The position numbers and the translations under genes are program-made. The notes under the pieces were generated by a model. It saw only the letters and a program-made list of their open reading frames with translations. It was not told the DNA's origin and made no database searches. Positions 36,301 through 42,342 of a stretch of 64,000 bases of DNA are shown piece by piece (the first letter of the stretch is position 1; each line of letters starts with the position of its first letter). This stretch comes from Heligmosomoides polygyrus polygyrus (taxonomy: Eukaryota; Nematoda; Chromadorea; Rhabditida; Heligmosomidae): NCBI GenBank assembly GCA_947396885.1, contig OX377203.1:28957253-29021252 (forward strand), given 5' to 3'.

Positions 36301-36614
36301 GCGGCACTGGCAACTCCAAATCAGCGCCCGATCCTCCACTACCGGCTAAGGAATCTAAGCCGTCAGCTTCACCGTCAGTCGCTGTCAAGTACCTGACCAG
36401 CCCCGATTACTACAAGTTCAGAATGCACGAACAACCGCTTCCCTACTTGGGGTACCTGAAGGACCTGAGCTTGGGCAGACCTCCCGATTATCACGAGGCC
36501 TCCGCCGCTCCATACCCGATGCGTGCTCGTCTGAAGTATCCGAAGCCGCGGGATGAGGACTCTGACCGTGAGGCCGAATACTGCTACCACAATCCCGTCG
36601 CACATCCTCGGTGA
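357..36614 (+). CDS. Patched-related (PTR) sterol-sensing-domain membrane protein, 21 exons, 962 aa
   Basis: Exons: 357-409, 469-571, 749-858, 1433-1544, 5201-5322, 15922-16115, 17252-17355, 20376-20461, 20518-20601, 20655-20773, 30398-30579, 30631-30769, 30825-30964, 31022-31136, 33744-33879, 33936-34052, 34130-34292, 34349-34465, 34543-34695, 35961-36129, 36244-36614. All introns are GT-AG and phases agree throughout; no frameshift or internal stop. The start MRLDCLERRLAKAF fits PTR N-termini. Layout: TM1 about 20-43; first ectodomain 50-295; sterol-sensing TM2-TM6 about 297-450, with GVDN in TM4 (family often GVDD); cytoplasmic loop about 455-500; TM7 about 500-525; second ectodomain to about 705; TM8-TM12 to about 855, with GFCVD in TM10; then a Pro-rich tail with PPDY at 919-922. 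The family are RND-type pumps/receptors acting at membranes; in nematodes many PTRs serve cuticle, moulting and epithelial functions. Which PTR orthologue this is cannot be told here. Membrane topology is by inspection. Confidence 0.95.
1620..1895 (-). mobile_element. tRNA-headed SINE, family S1, minus copy (intron 4)
   Basis: Reading leftward, this shows the family order: a head with TAGCGCAATC, a GGTTCGGATTTC-like B-box, a middle with GTAC and a Cys-like CTTGCCTGGGA stretch, and a tail ending near GTGGCGCATC. A G10 run interrupts it at about 1711-1720. The right end abuts the LINE that starts near 1897. Confidence 0.6.
1897..3832 (+). pseudogene. CR1/Jockey-type LINE reverse transcriptase, 5'-truncated, one nonsense codon
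   Basis: The frame runs open to a TAA at 3542-3544 and then continues in the same frame to 3832, so a single in-frame stop splits the protein. RT landmarks in order: NYRPVSVTSMFARLFEKIL, QHGFQKKRSTE, DVVYFDFAKAFDRV (catalytic Asp), SGVPQGCVLSPILFN, and CIAFADDLKIY (the Y/FADD catalytic box). The C-terminal half has the RLEKVQNSFTRKVF and RRRIYDLVMVHKI blocks typical of CR1/Jockey-group LINEs. No endonuclease domain is present, so the copy is 5'-truncated. It lies in intron 4 in the same orientation as the PTR gene. Clade placement between CR1 and Jockey is uncertain. Confidence 0.85.
3833..4047 (+). mobile_element. 3' end of the CR1/Jockey-type LINE with (TAA)n tail
   Basis: After the broken ORF, about 180 bp of 3' sequence ends in an (AAT)n/(TAA)n run at about 4020-4045. 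Short A-rich microsatellite tails of this kind are usual for CR1-group LINEs. No target duplication was identified. Confidence 0.6.
4048..5200. other. Rest of intron 4, nothing recognised
   Basis: No ORF of note and no clear repeat was seen between the LINE tail and exon 5. AT-rich spacer. Confidence 0.5.
5323..8377. other. Left part of intron 5, mostly unassigned
   Basis: Intron 5 (5323-15921) is the longest. This part has overlapping open frames on both strands at about 6680-7260 in a GC-rich stretch, but none resembles a known protein and none has splice support. A hairpin at 7619-7701 is listed separately. Confidence 0.4.
7619..7701. repeat. Hairpin-forming inverted repeat in intron 5
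   Basis: Two arms of about 38 bp, near ATCTATGCAGATA at the centre, flanked on both sides by ACAGAGAGAA/TTCTCTCTGT and ending in TTACTGCA/TGCAGTAA. A few mismatches, almost no loop. Confidence 0.7.
8378..8690 (+). mobile_element. tRNA-headed SINE, family S1, plus copy
   Basis: The best-preserved head: GGGCGCGTGTAGCGCAGTCGG at the 5' end with a pol III A-box at 8388-8399, and a B-box-like GATTCGGATTTC at about 8433. The body has GGTACCAGACTGGTCTGG, and the tail GAATGCATGGCGCATCCC. Lies in intron 5, same strand as the gene. Confidence 0.75.
8691..9896. other. Intron 5 spacer with overlapping ORFs, not assigned
   Basis: A C10 run is at about 9093. At 9174-9644 there are long open frames on both strands in a GC-rich block. 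Neither strand resembles a family I know, so I make no gene call. Confidence 0.35.
9907..11217 (-). mobile_element. 5'-truncated RTE-1-like retrotransposon, minus copy
   Basis: Flanked by the 10-bp duplication CAAAACAATT at 9897-9906 and 11218-11227. The minus-strand frame (stop near 9915, open to about 11176) encodes the RT C-terminal two-thirds: FIDLKKAFDTVE, RGVRQGDTISPKLF, LRFADDIVLIT, then the RWAGHVMRF and [12 protein letters not shown] blocks. It is about 95% or more identical by eye to the plus copy at 38269-41712, and its frame is intact through the region where that copy carries a 5-bp duplication. The 3' terminus is the GGTGATACAGGTGA tail. The 5' junction carries a snap-back palindrome. 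Confidence 0.93.
9915..11069 (-). pseudogene. RTE reverse transcriptase fragment (384 codons from first Met)
   Basis: This is the coding part of the minus RTE copy. It lacks the apurinic endonuclease and the N-terminal part of the RT, so it cannot be autonomous, yet the frame has no stops. The catalytic FADD box and upstream Asp (DLKKAFD) are intact. Confidence 0.9.
11179..11232. repeat. Perfect 25-bp-arm palindrome at the RTE 5' junction
   Basis: Arms 11179-11203 and 11208-11232 are exact reverse complements separated by AGTA. The palindrome contains the target duplication and the truncated RTE end. Confidence 0.95.
11233..11723. other. Intron 5 spacer
   Basis: Contains a C10 run near 11542. 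No feature recognised. Confidence 0.4.
11868..12552. mobile_element. Tourist/PIF-Harbinger-like MITE with TAA target duplication
   Basis: Begins GGCCCTGTTCATACTTCGCG and ends with the near-complement CGCGAAGTATGGACAGGCCC. Flanked by TAA at 11865-11867 and 12553-12555. No transposase inside. It sits inside the outer palindromic MITE. A 3-bp TWA duplication with GG-starting termini fits PIF/Harbinger; the superfamily is inferred. Confidence 0.8.
12070..12215. repeat. Three tandem units of about 50 bp
   Basis: Three diverged units share GGAAACTGAAACAGACA and AAGCAAACAGT. They lie within the 685-bp MITE. Confidence 0.65.
12961..13235 (+). mobile_element. tRNA-headed SINE, family S1, plus copy
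   Basis: Head GTGTGGTAGCGCAATTGG, body with CTTCCATCCCTTCGGGGTCGG, and tail AATGCGCGGCGCATCCC, in the same order as the other copies. More diverged than the copy at 8378. Confidence 0.65.
13465..13620 (-). mobile_element. tRNA-headed SINE, family S1, partial minus copy
   Basis: Covers the body and head only: AAGTCTGGCACCAACTC, GGTTCGGGTTTCTC on the reverse strand, and the head near 13600. Confidence 0.55.
13621..15331. other. Intron 5 spacer, nothing recognised
   Basis: No open frame with recognisable similarity and no clear repeat. Confidence 0.4.
15332..15630 (+). mobile_element. tRNA-headed SINE, family S1, plus copy
   Basis: Head GAACGCGTGGAGCGCAACCGG, then a good B-box-like GGTTCGGATTTC, then TTGGTACCAGACTCGTCTCG and a tail with AATGCGTGGCGCATCC. 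About 290 bp before exon 6 of the PTR gene. Confidence 0.7.
16116..17251. other. Intron 6, nothing recognised
   Basis: 1.1 kb of AT-rich sequence between exons 6 and 7. No repeat or ORF of note. Confidence 0.5.
17564..17608 (-). ncRNA. Candidate type-I hammerhead-like ribozyme motif (Penelope-associated)
   Basis: Read on the minus strand from 17608: stem I 5' strand UUCAGGCU, core CUGAAGA (fits CUGANGA), one extra A, stem II GGCG-AGAA-CGCC, core GAAA, then C-GUU as the NUH site, then stem I 3' strand AGCCUGAG. Stem I pairs over 8 positions (last one a G-U). Stem III is only A-C/G-U, as in minimal hammerheads that act as dimers. The extra A between the core and stem II departs from the consensus, so activity is doubtful. 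Penelope-like retroelements are known to carry minimal hammerheads. Confidence 0.45.
17900..18211 (-). mobile_element. tRNA-headed SINE, family S1, minus copy
   Basis: From the left: GGGATGCGCCACGCATTC (tail), the GCCAGCAGATATACAA block, TCAAGTCTGGTACCGACGC, and the B-box region near 18150. Lies in intron 7. Confidence 0.65.
18212..19167. other. Intron 7 spacer
   Basis: An open frame at 18360-18635 has no recognisable similarity. Nothing else was identified. Confidence 0.35.
19168..19238 (+). tRNA. tRNA-like gene or tRNA pseudogene inside intron 7
   Basis: A 71-nt cloverleaf can be drawn: acceptor GCGCTGG/CTGGCGC (two wobbles), D-arm GTGT...ACAT, anticodon arm with loop CCGGAAA, 4-nt variable region, and a perfect T-arm GCGGG-TTCGAGT-CCCGC with B-box GGTTCGAGTCC. 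A TTTT pol III terminator follows at 19242-19245. The loop has C instead of the near-invariant U33, and the nominal anticodon GGA (Ser) does not fit the short variable arm, so a pseudogene or a SINE source is likely. Confidence 0.45.
19409..19634. mobile_element. 226-bp MITE with 8-bp target duplication and internal 42-bp repeats
   Basis: Perfect termini TATACATTGGATCCG and their complement. The 8-bp direct repeat CTCTCCAC flanks it at 19401-19408 and 19635-19642. The interior holds about three copies of a 42-bp unit with CCGAATCATCCAAAAATCCGG. An 8-bp duplication suggests hAT-type integration; the superfamily is inferred. Confidence 0.85.
19643..20375. other. Right part of intron 7
   Basis: An open frame at 19821-20180 has no recognisable similarity. 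No repeat seen. Confidence 0.35.
21445..21844. mobile_element. GC-rich 400-bp MITE with TTA target duplication
   Basis: Termini AGCCCCTTTCATACTCG and CGAGTATGAAAGGGGCT, exact complements. TTA flanks at 21442-21444 and 21845-21847. The interior is extremely GC-rich with (GGC)n and (GCC)n runs, which explains several spurious long frames here. A paralogous empty site is present at 23120-23122. Confidence 0.9.
22757..23035 (+). pseudogene. GIY-YIG endonuclease fragment of a Penelope-like retroelement
   Basis: Two in-frame pieces separated by a TAA. The first has VIYEIKYKENGSVYIGETGR, which carries the Y-x(n)-YIG core and ETGRPL. The second has RKALEAFWISNRSPRWNNRN and ends SIANDLLPFARFAS-stop, matching the end of Penelope-type endonucleases (LEAFWI...NNRNE.LSI). 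The middle of the domain is missing, so there is an internal deletion as well as a nonsense codon. No reverse transcriptase is retained. Confidence 0.85.
23432..25035 (+). mobile_element. 5'-truncated RTE-like LINE with (GAA)n tail
   Basis: Flanked by a 20-bp duplication with one mismatch (23412-23431 and 25036-25055, both containing ATCTTCGTCTTAC). The 3' tail is a (GAA)n run at about 25016-25035. It lies in intron 10 in the gene's orientation. Confidence 0.9.
23444..25008 (+). pseudogene. RTE-like reverse transcriptase with one frameshift
   Basis: Open from ATG 23444 to 24847, then continuing in another frame to TAA 25006-25008. Motifs in order: MKPGKATGTDDIAADLWK, ISIWKKKGSPADCTNYRP, SLDLEKAFDRVPREV, VGVHQGSALSPLLF, LLYADDVMLAS (YADD catalytic box), then RWYGHVLRASGDTVRK. 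A one-base deletion near 24831 shifts the frame; the related fragment at 52446-52766 has the base. The endonuclease half is missing. RTE placement is by overall resemblance. Confidence 0.88.
25056..25274. other. Intron 10 spacer
   Basis: AT-rich, nothing recognised. Confidence 0.4.
25275..25447 (+). pseudogene. Short internal fragment of the RTE-1-like reverse transcriptase
   Basis: The frame reads ELPLCLTHTDLKKAF...ETEVIIEALVTQ...TRYIRVLRAL, clearly the same family as the full element (KLPLCLTFIDLKKAFDSVE). The catalytic Asp after KKAF is replaced by Val. It ends at a stop at about 25446. Both ends are truncated. Confidence 0.8.
25448..26172. other. Intron 10 spacer
   Basis: Short repeated words such as CCTAAAAAT and CATCCTCTTCCAAA recur at about 25620-26150, giving a weak repetitive look. 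No element could be bounded. Confidence 0.35.
26173..27066. mobile_element. Fold-back mariner: two 3' halves head to head
   Basis: Termini TTAGGTTGGCAACTAA and TTAGTAGTCAACCTAA with TA on both outer sides (26171-26172, 27067-27068). The left arm carries the transposase 3' portion on the minus strand (THPPHSPDRAPS-like, then GRQFINVDQVKIHL). The right arm carries the same portion on the plus strand (SPDCALCEYHLF, then GRRCINVDQVKMHL). Neither arm has the N-terminal half. Both are degenerate. Confidence 0.8.
27261..27464. mobile_element. Truncated copy of a Tourist-like MITE
   Basis: Nearly the same as 27600-27798 in the adjacent element (shared words GCGCCGCGCGCGGTGTTTAG and CTGGACGGATCGCCGTCGC). 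Its right end GGAAGTATGCACGAGGCC abuts TAA 27465-27467. The left end is missing. Confidence 0.75.
27468..27798. mobile_element. 331-bp Tourist/PIF-Harbinger-like MITE with TAA duplication
   Basis: Begins GGCCGGGGGCATACTTCC and ends GGAAGTATGCACGAGGCC. TAA at 27465-27467 and 27799-27801. It shares its TAA with the truncated copy on its left, so the two lie back to back. Confidence 0.8.
28553..28599. repeat. Strong GC-rich hairpin
   Basis: 20-bp arms with one mismatch and a 7-nt loop; the arm centre is TCTCACCCGCAGC. Lies in intron 10; function unknown. Confidence 0.8.
28600..30397. other. Right part of intron 10
   Basis: Holds a (CT)n run near 29000, two abutting hairpins at about 29772-29840 and tandem duplications at about 29926-30182. 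The open frames at 29412-29712 on both strands have no recognisable similarity. Confidence 0.4.
30090..30182. repeat. 41-bp tandem repeat, about 2.3 units
   Basis: Units share CGTGTTCGGCACGTCT and TGCACGGTTGCCG. Just upstream, a segment with TTCAGCGAC...GGCCGAAGTTTCG occurs twice, about 115 bp apart. Confidence 0.7.
31590..31760 (+). mobile_element. tRNA-headed SINE, family S1, partial plus copy
   Basis: Begins at CGCCCAGGCCATTCATGC and continues with CTTGTCTGGGAGGGATAGA and the GCTATCG...GCAGATTGTACA block. The pol III head is missing. In intron 14. Confidence 0.5.
31829..33099 (+). mobile_element. mariner transposon, full length (1,271 bp), inactive
   Basis: Termini TTAGGTTGTAACGAA and TTCGTTACAACCTAA, imperfect inverted repeats of about 28 bp, with the TA duplication at 31827-31828 and 33100-33101. 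Inserted in intron 14 in the gene's orientation. Confidence 0.95.
32014..33022 (+). pseudogene. mariner transposase (DD34D) with two frameshifts
   Basis: Starts at ATG 32014 (MDKRVIRGIYLHEF). A frame break near 32125-32140 joins to an N-terminal helix-turn-helix region (EIAKVLGVSHNTAARHLKEI) and the first catalytic Asp in VTCDEKWIMYDN. A one-base deletion near 32698 then shifts to the last part, with the second Asp in a LLHDNARPH block and the third in SPTDYHFF, 34 residues apart. The stop is TAA 33020-33022. The catalytic residues remain but the reading frame is broken twice, so it is dead. Confidence 0.92.
33102..33743. other. Right part of intron 14
   Basis: AT-rich, nothing recognised. 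Confidence 0.4.
35295..35510. mobile_element. Penelope-associated repeat with degraded hammerhead-like motif
   Basis: GGCCGACCTTCCGACTAGC followed by CGTCTTCTTCAAAGCCTGAA and GAAACTCGAAAC matches the motif order at 49585-49700, including the leading TGTGCCA...CAGGTTTGTTAT. Lies in intron 19. Confidence 0.55.
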
Positions 36615-38256
36615 CATCGGCCCCTCCTCGGTTCCTTGGCCTCTTCGAGTTGAGCACTACTTAGACCGGTAACCTCTACTATTGGTTTCTGACCCCACCT
36701 AACGGTATTTCCCCAATTTAACGATTTGTCAGTGATACGAGTGCCTAGTCGTCCTTCTCAACAATTCCGTGCCATTGCGTATCATGTGCTGTTGTGTTTG
36801 TTTATTTATTTATTCGTTGTCTTCAACATAGTATTTTGCTCAGAGCGAGAAATAAAGGCTTCGTCTTTCGGTCATCCTCTGCTAGAACGATGGATACAAG
36901 GTACAAGCCGTGTCGACCTTTGAACAGTCCCATCGCTGTGGCTTACCGTGGCTTTTTGCATCGGTACATGCACCTCAACATTGCTTGCGTTACAACGGGA
37001 TCGTAATTCAAACAGTTCCTTAGGATTCACTTTATTTATTGCAACCTCTATCAAACACATCAGCTCTCTTCGTCGTCCGCAAAAGATCATCCCAGTCCTA
37101 CGCCTTCAAGGGGGAATTCTCAAGTACACAGTTCAAAGCATACCCCCATATTTCTCAATACACCGTTCAAAAGTTCAAAACCTATATTGAAGTTGAATTC
37201 AGTAAAGCTTTACTGTTCCAACGGTGTTTCATTACTGTTTCATCGAACCATCGCCGAGATCAAATCCAAAGAAAAAATTGCAGATTTTAAACATGTTTAG
37301 AGTTTTAGATTTGCGATTGCCCCTGCAACTCTTCATATCTAAAATTCTAAACATGTTCATATAGATAATTTTAATCTGTCAATACATAAGAAACTTTATG
37401 GTATAACCTATAATATAAACTTCACAACGATTTACCACATTTATCCCACCTGTCTAATGCTTATCATTAAAAAAAACTTGAAAGCCCAATCCGAATACAA
37501 ATATTTTTTCACAGCGGTTAAGCTAGGACTTTGATTATCCCCCGTTCATCCGTTTTTCAAAACAGTTACTAATTCCAGATCTATCGTGGTCGGAGATGCT
37601 ATAGTGTGAGTAGCAAAATTTTCAACCAAATAAGTAAATGTAGCACCAATAGACTATGAAAATGCAGTAGCAAGCCAAACGGTGTTCAACACTCGGTAAT
37701 TCATCCATAGAATAACATTTAAACCGGTGTTCCATTGCGTTTTGCATGGTGACATCCGTTAACTAGAATACTTTATATAAAATACAATACCCACCATGAG
37801 GATTGGAAAAAGGGCGCGGTAGGCGCGTTAACCGCGTTCTTTTGTGCTTTTGCCATAACTCTATTCATCCTTTCCTAGAAATTTTTCCAGAAACCAGATT
37901 AGATCGAGAAGGACTATCTAACGGTCTAAATAAATTTTATTCCACCTGAATTTTGAGCACTCGTTTTTCCGAAGTACCAGAGGGCGGTCGTGAACGAGCG
38001 GCGCCTTCGCTAATTACACCCTATGGATATCTTTGCACCCAAACATGAGAATGAACGGCTGTTCTGACAGTGACCACTTCCTCTGCAGCAGTAGAAATGC
38101 TACAAGTAGGCGGAAAACTACGGTTCTTCTTGCGAGAAGCTGGATAGTAATGCTCAAATGCACTGCTGTCAGGAAGAGCCTTGTACAGAAAGAGCCGTCG
38201 TTTGGGTGTTTCAAGAACGATGACTATGAGGAATTTAAACACAAATTTCAGGTTGT
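36615..38256. other. PTR 3' flank
   Basis: After the candidate poly(A) signal there is no coding frame with support. An inverted repeat with 22-bp arms (centre word TAAACATGTTTAGA-like) lies at about 37288-37360. Confidence 0.4.
36851..36856 (+). promoter_or_regulatory. Candidate polyadenylation signal of the PTR gene
   Basis: AATAAA lies 237 nt after the TGA at 36612-36614, a plausible distance for a 3' UTR. No closer canonical signal was noticed. Confidence 0.4.
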
Positions 38257-38268
38257 CTTTTTGTACTT

Positions 38269-41200
38269 ACTACTTTCCACGGATCTCCCTCGATAGAGAG
38301 CCTTCGGGCTCTCTTGTTAAGAGGGATCTCGGGCCGCTTGTCGCAGGGCCACGTGGCGCGTCCCCGGGTGGTGGATAGGGGAATTAAACGCGAACCAAAT
38401 GCGACCGTGTACTGCCCAGAGACGCAGGTGGGATGCAGGGGATGGACTCCTTGCTCCTGCTGTGTCGGGTCGATGCGTTCCTTGTGCGTGGGAGCGGCAT
38501 GTTCGTGCACAGTGTGCGTGGATGTGTCCGTGACTGTGCGGATTGTAACTGTGTCGGCTCGGCCAAAAGCTTGCACTCGGTAGACTGGGAGTACATGTAA
38601 GGCGATTCGAGGCCGCCTTAAGTCTCGCCCCGTCCCTTCGGGCAGTCTGGCTGGCTGCCCGGAGTTCTTCGCCCGCACGACAGAGCCCGACTATCTACCC
38701 GTGTGTACTCAAGTCAAAAACAGCAGCACTAAAGGGCCTCATTCCCCTGACCCCGAAAGAGCCCCCATTTCTGCAGCGATGGGAAGGACGAGTACGGAGA
38801 GGCTGCTAAAATCTCAAGGCCTAACCAGGCTGCGCAAACTGAGAAGGACTAGGATGACGATCTGTACTTACAACGCCCGCACGCTTGCGTCGGAAGCATC
38901 CGTCGAGGACCTGATGATGCAAGCCAGGAAGATCAAGTACGACGTCATCGGACTGACCGAGACGAGAAGACACCACCCCCTACACGCCGCCTACGACTCC
39001 GGAGAAGAACTGTTCCTCGGAACATGCGACAGCAGGGGAGTAGGCGGCGTTGGTGTCCTCGTCAACACGCACTTGGCCATGAACATCGATTCGTACGAGT
39101 CTCTGACAAGCCGAATCGGACGTCTGCGACTGAAGCGATGTGGCTCCGTGCCAGCCTTGACTGTGTTCGTCGCGTATGCCCCAACATCCGACTACGACGA
39201 CGAAGACGTCGAGGCCTTCTACGTGGAGCTGGAGAAGTTCTATAAGGAAGATCACACCTTCTACAAGGTGATCGTCGGCGACTTCAACGCCAAGATCGGG
39301 CCACGAAGGTCGCCGGAAGAACTTCACATCGGAACCCACGGTTTGGAGTGGAACGAGCAAGGTGAAAGGCTGTCTGAGTTTATCATGTCGACCAAGACCA
39401 TCCATGGAAACTCGCAGTTCCAGAAGCCTCCCTCCCTACGATGGACCTGGGAATCCCCCGGTGGCCAGTTCCACAACGAGATCGACCACATCATCTTCAA
39501 TCGCAAGTATTGCCTGACCGATGTCTCCGTTGTCCCCAAGTTCTACACGGGATCGGACCACCGCCTCCTTCGCGCGAGGTTCCGCTTTTCGCGTCAAGGA
39601 GAGAAGGCCGCGAAGTTCAAGAAGAGGAATCCCAGAACGACCATCAACTGGGATCTCTACACCTCTCTTGTCGGCCTTTGGGAAGATGCCGTCATGGACA
39701 ACGTCGACGAGGAATACGATCGCTTCGTGCACCATCTCCACGATAGTGCTAAGGGAGCCGAGAGCTTAAAGACCACCAAGAGACGCCTGTCTCCGGAAAC
39801 TCTCGAGCTGATACGCCAGCGTGGAGCAGCACGAGCGTCAGGCAACTACCAACTGACGTCCGAGCTTGCAAAGCTATGCAGAGCGGCGATAAAGGAAGAT
39901 CTCAAGGAGAGAAGGGCGGAAGTGTTGGCTGAAGCAGCAGAGGCAGGGCTGAGCATCCGCAATGCCCGCCGGAACTTCGCCAACTTCAAGACCAAGATGA
40001 CCGCTCTCCGACGTCCTGACGGAACCATCACCTCTTCCAGAAGGACCATGGAGAAAGTCATCCACGACTTCTACTCCGATCTCTTCGATAGCCACGTCCA
40101 CCTGCCCCATGCCATCTTCCGCAGGGTGGATACGTCGTCCCCTCTGTTCTCTCTTCCGAAATCCGACACGCCATCTCGTCGGTGAAGAAACGTACAGCAC
40201 CCGGTTCTGACAGGATCAGAGCTGAACACCTGAAGAACCTCCCGCCAGCGCTCATCAACACCTTGGCGCGGCTCTTCACACGCTACCTGTCCGAATGCAA
40301 GGTTCCATCTCAGTGGAAGACCAGCAAGACCGTTTTGCTGTACAAGAAGGGAGACGTGCACGACATTGGCAACTATCGCCCGATCTGCCTGTTGTCCGTG
40401 GTCTACAAGCTGTTCACTCGAGTCATCCTGAATAGGATTAGTAGAACGCTGGACGAAGGACAGCCATGCGAACAAGCAGGATTTCGGAGAGGATTCAGCA
40501 CGATCGACCAAATACACACCATTACGAAGCTCATCGAAGTGTCGCGAGAGTACAAGCTGCCGCTGTGCCTTACGTTCATCGACCTGAAGAAGGCATTCGA
40601 CTCCGTCGAGACTGAAGCGGTCATGGAAGCCCTGCTCACCCAGGGCGTTCCTACTCAGTACATCAGAGTCCTTCGAGAGCTGTACAGTGGATTCACGACC
40701 AAGATCTCACCATTCTACAACGACGTCGTCATTGACGTGAAGAGAGGGGTTCGACAAGGGGATACCATATCCCCGAAGCTCTTCAGCGCCACCCTCGAAA
40801 ACGTCATGCGCGAACTAGAATGGGAAGACATGGGAGTGAAGGTCGACGGCCGGCAACTGTACCATCTTCGCTTCGCTGACGACATCGTGCTCATAACACC
40901 GAGCATCAGTCAGGCGGAACGAATGCTGGCCGACTTCGATCGTGTATGTGGAAGCGTTGGACTGCAGCTGAATCTTACGAAGACGATGTTCATGAAGAAC
41001 GGATGGGTTTCTGATGCCCCATTCTCGCTCAACGGAACGAACATCTCCGAATGCTCTAGCTATGTGTATCTGGGTCGCGAAGTCAACATGGCCAACGACC
41101 TAGCATCAGAGCTGAGCAGGAGGAAACGAGCGGCTTGGGGAGCTTTCAAGAGCGTCGAAGAAGTCGCGAAGAAGACGAAGAACGTTCGACTCCGTGCCCA

Positions 41201-41712
41201 CCTATTCGACTCCACTGTTCTTCCTGCCCTAACATACGCCTCAGAGACCTGGGCTATACGAAAGCAGGATGAACACGCGATCAGCGTCGCGCAGCGTGGA
41301 ATCGAGAGGACGATGCTCGGAGTGAAACGACTCACGCAAGTGAGAGAAGGCCTTCGGAGTTCCGAGCTTCGCCGACGTTCGAAGATCAGAGATGCTGTCG
41401 CATGGGCCAAGTCGTCGAAAATTAGGTGGGCCGGCCACGTAATGCGATTCGCAGAGCAGACGACGCCCGCTGGACGAGAGTCGTCACAGATTGGATTCCG
41501 CGGGATGTCAAAAGAACACCAGGACGCCCACCAACGCGTTGGTCGGACTTCTTCGTGAAAGCCCTGAACGATCGATATGACGCTCTTCGTGTCCCTCGAG
41601 CGAGGAGGATCCATTGGACCACTCTGGCACGCGACAGGGACGAATGGAGACGCTGCTGGCGCCCGCTCGAGCAAGTCGATGATCAACGGGACGACAGGTG
41701 ATACAGGTGATA
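38269..41712 (+). mobile_element. Full-length RTE-1-like retrotransposon, 3,444 bp
   Basis: Flanked by the 12-bp duplication CTTTTTGTACTT at 38257-38268 and 41713-41724. It contains about 510 bp of 5' leader, one endonuclease-RT reading frame broken by two small indels, and the 3' end AGGTGATACAGGTGATA. The leader has a 7-bp hairpin with a TTCG loop at 38296-38313. It is the only full-length LINE in the window and the parent type of 9907-11217 and 25275-25447. Confidence 0.95.
38779..41701 (+). pseudogene. RTE-1-like endonuclease-reverse transcriptase, two frameshifts
   Basis: From ATG 38779. The apurinic-type endonuclease is complete: ICTYNARTL (Asn), GLTETRRH (Glu), [19 protein letters not shown] (Asp/Asn), and GSDHRLLRA (Asp-His). 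The RT follows: DIGNYRPICLLSVVYKLF, CEQAGFRRGFSTIDQI, FIDLKKAFDSVE, RGVRQGDTISPKLF, LRFADDIVLIT, with the C-terminal RWAGHVMRF and [12 protein letters not shown]. Frame breaks: a C missing from the C4 run at 40105-40108, and a tandem 5-bp duplication GCAGA-GCAGA at 41451-41460; the minus copy at 9907 lacks this duplication. All catalytic residues are otherwise present. It would use target-primed reverse transcription. Confidence 0.93.
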
Positions 41713-41824
41713 CTTTTTGTACTTCAAAATCGCTCACTGCGAGCGCTATGAGCATCTATAACGGCATCCTAGAGTGGGGAGAGCCTACGCTATTTTCAGG
41801 AATCATTCAGCTTCTCCAGCAACA

Positions 41825-42103
41825 ATGAATTTCCACATTTTTGAAGGGCCTCAGCTGCTCTATAAAGTGGGCGAATACTTGGAGCTTTCTTTGGTGCTTT
41901 CCTTGGTTGTTCACCCTTCAGAATTTGCGACAGAAGTATCTTGTGCCATTCGGAACACTACGTTCTCGACGTTGCAAGTCACTACTTTCGACTCGAACTC
42001 ACAGCCTTTTCATTTTCTTCCCATAACTCCCCGTTTGTATTCAAGTTTGAAAAACGGTCCACGTGGCATTCCTGTGCAGCTCGAGGGCTTTCCTCTTATA
42101 TAA
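41825..42103 (+). CDS. Hypothetical 92-aa ORF, unrecognised
   Basis: ATG 41825 to TAA 42103. The frame has a protein-like composition (LYKVGEYLELSLVLSLVV, then FLPITPRLYSSLKNGPRG) but I recognise no family. Its last part and downstream 240 bp are duplicated in inverted orientation at 43480-43824, where the frame is also open with two amino-acid differences (F to L, Y to C). It could be a terminal exon of a gene, or part of a repeat. It starts about 100 bp after the RTE insertion. Confidence 0.3.
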   Translation: MNFHIFEGPQLLYKVGEYLELSLVLSLVVHPSEFATEVSCAIRNTTFSTLQVTTFDSNSQPFHFLPITPRLYSSLKNGPRGIPVQLEGFPLI

Positions 42104-42342
42104 TATGAAGGGTATCCAAGACAATTGATGTTCCCTGCCATTCTGCCCCTACTCGTGTTCTAGGAGTCTGTAGGCTCGACCTGAGCACAAGCGCTCGTCG
42201 GCCAGATCTCCGCGCCGTCTCGTCTTCTTCACACCTAGGTTCCAGGTCCATGAGGTCATGCCTTCGCATTACCAGGGCTACCCTGTCCAACAACATCCTT
42301 TACAAAATGCTCTGTACCCTGGCCATTGAGCGTTATCAGTTG
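41995..42342 (+). repeat. Left arm of an inverted duplication
   Basis: Reverse complement of 43478-43824 at about 95% identity by eye. The arms are separated by about 1.14 kb. Confidence 0.9.

Noticed and set aside
38269..38345. HDV-like ribozyme at the RTE 5' end
   Set aside because: Only a simple nested hairpin could be drawn; the double-pseudoknot fold could not be completed, so it is kept as a low-interest finding only.
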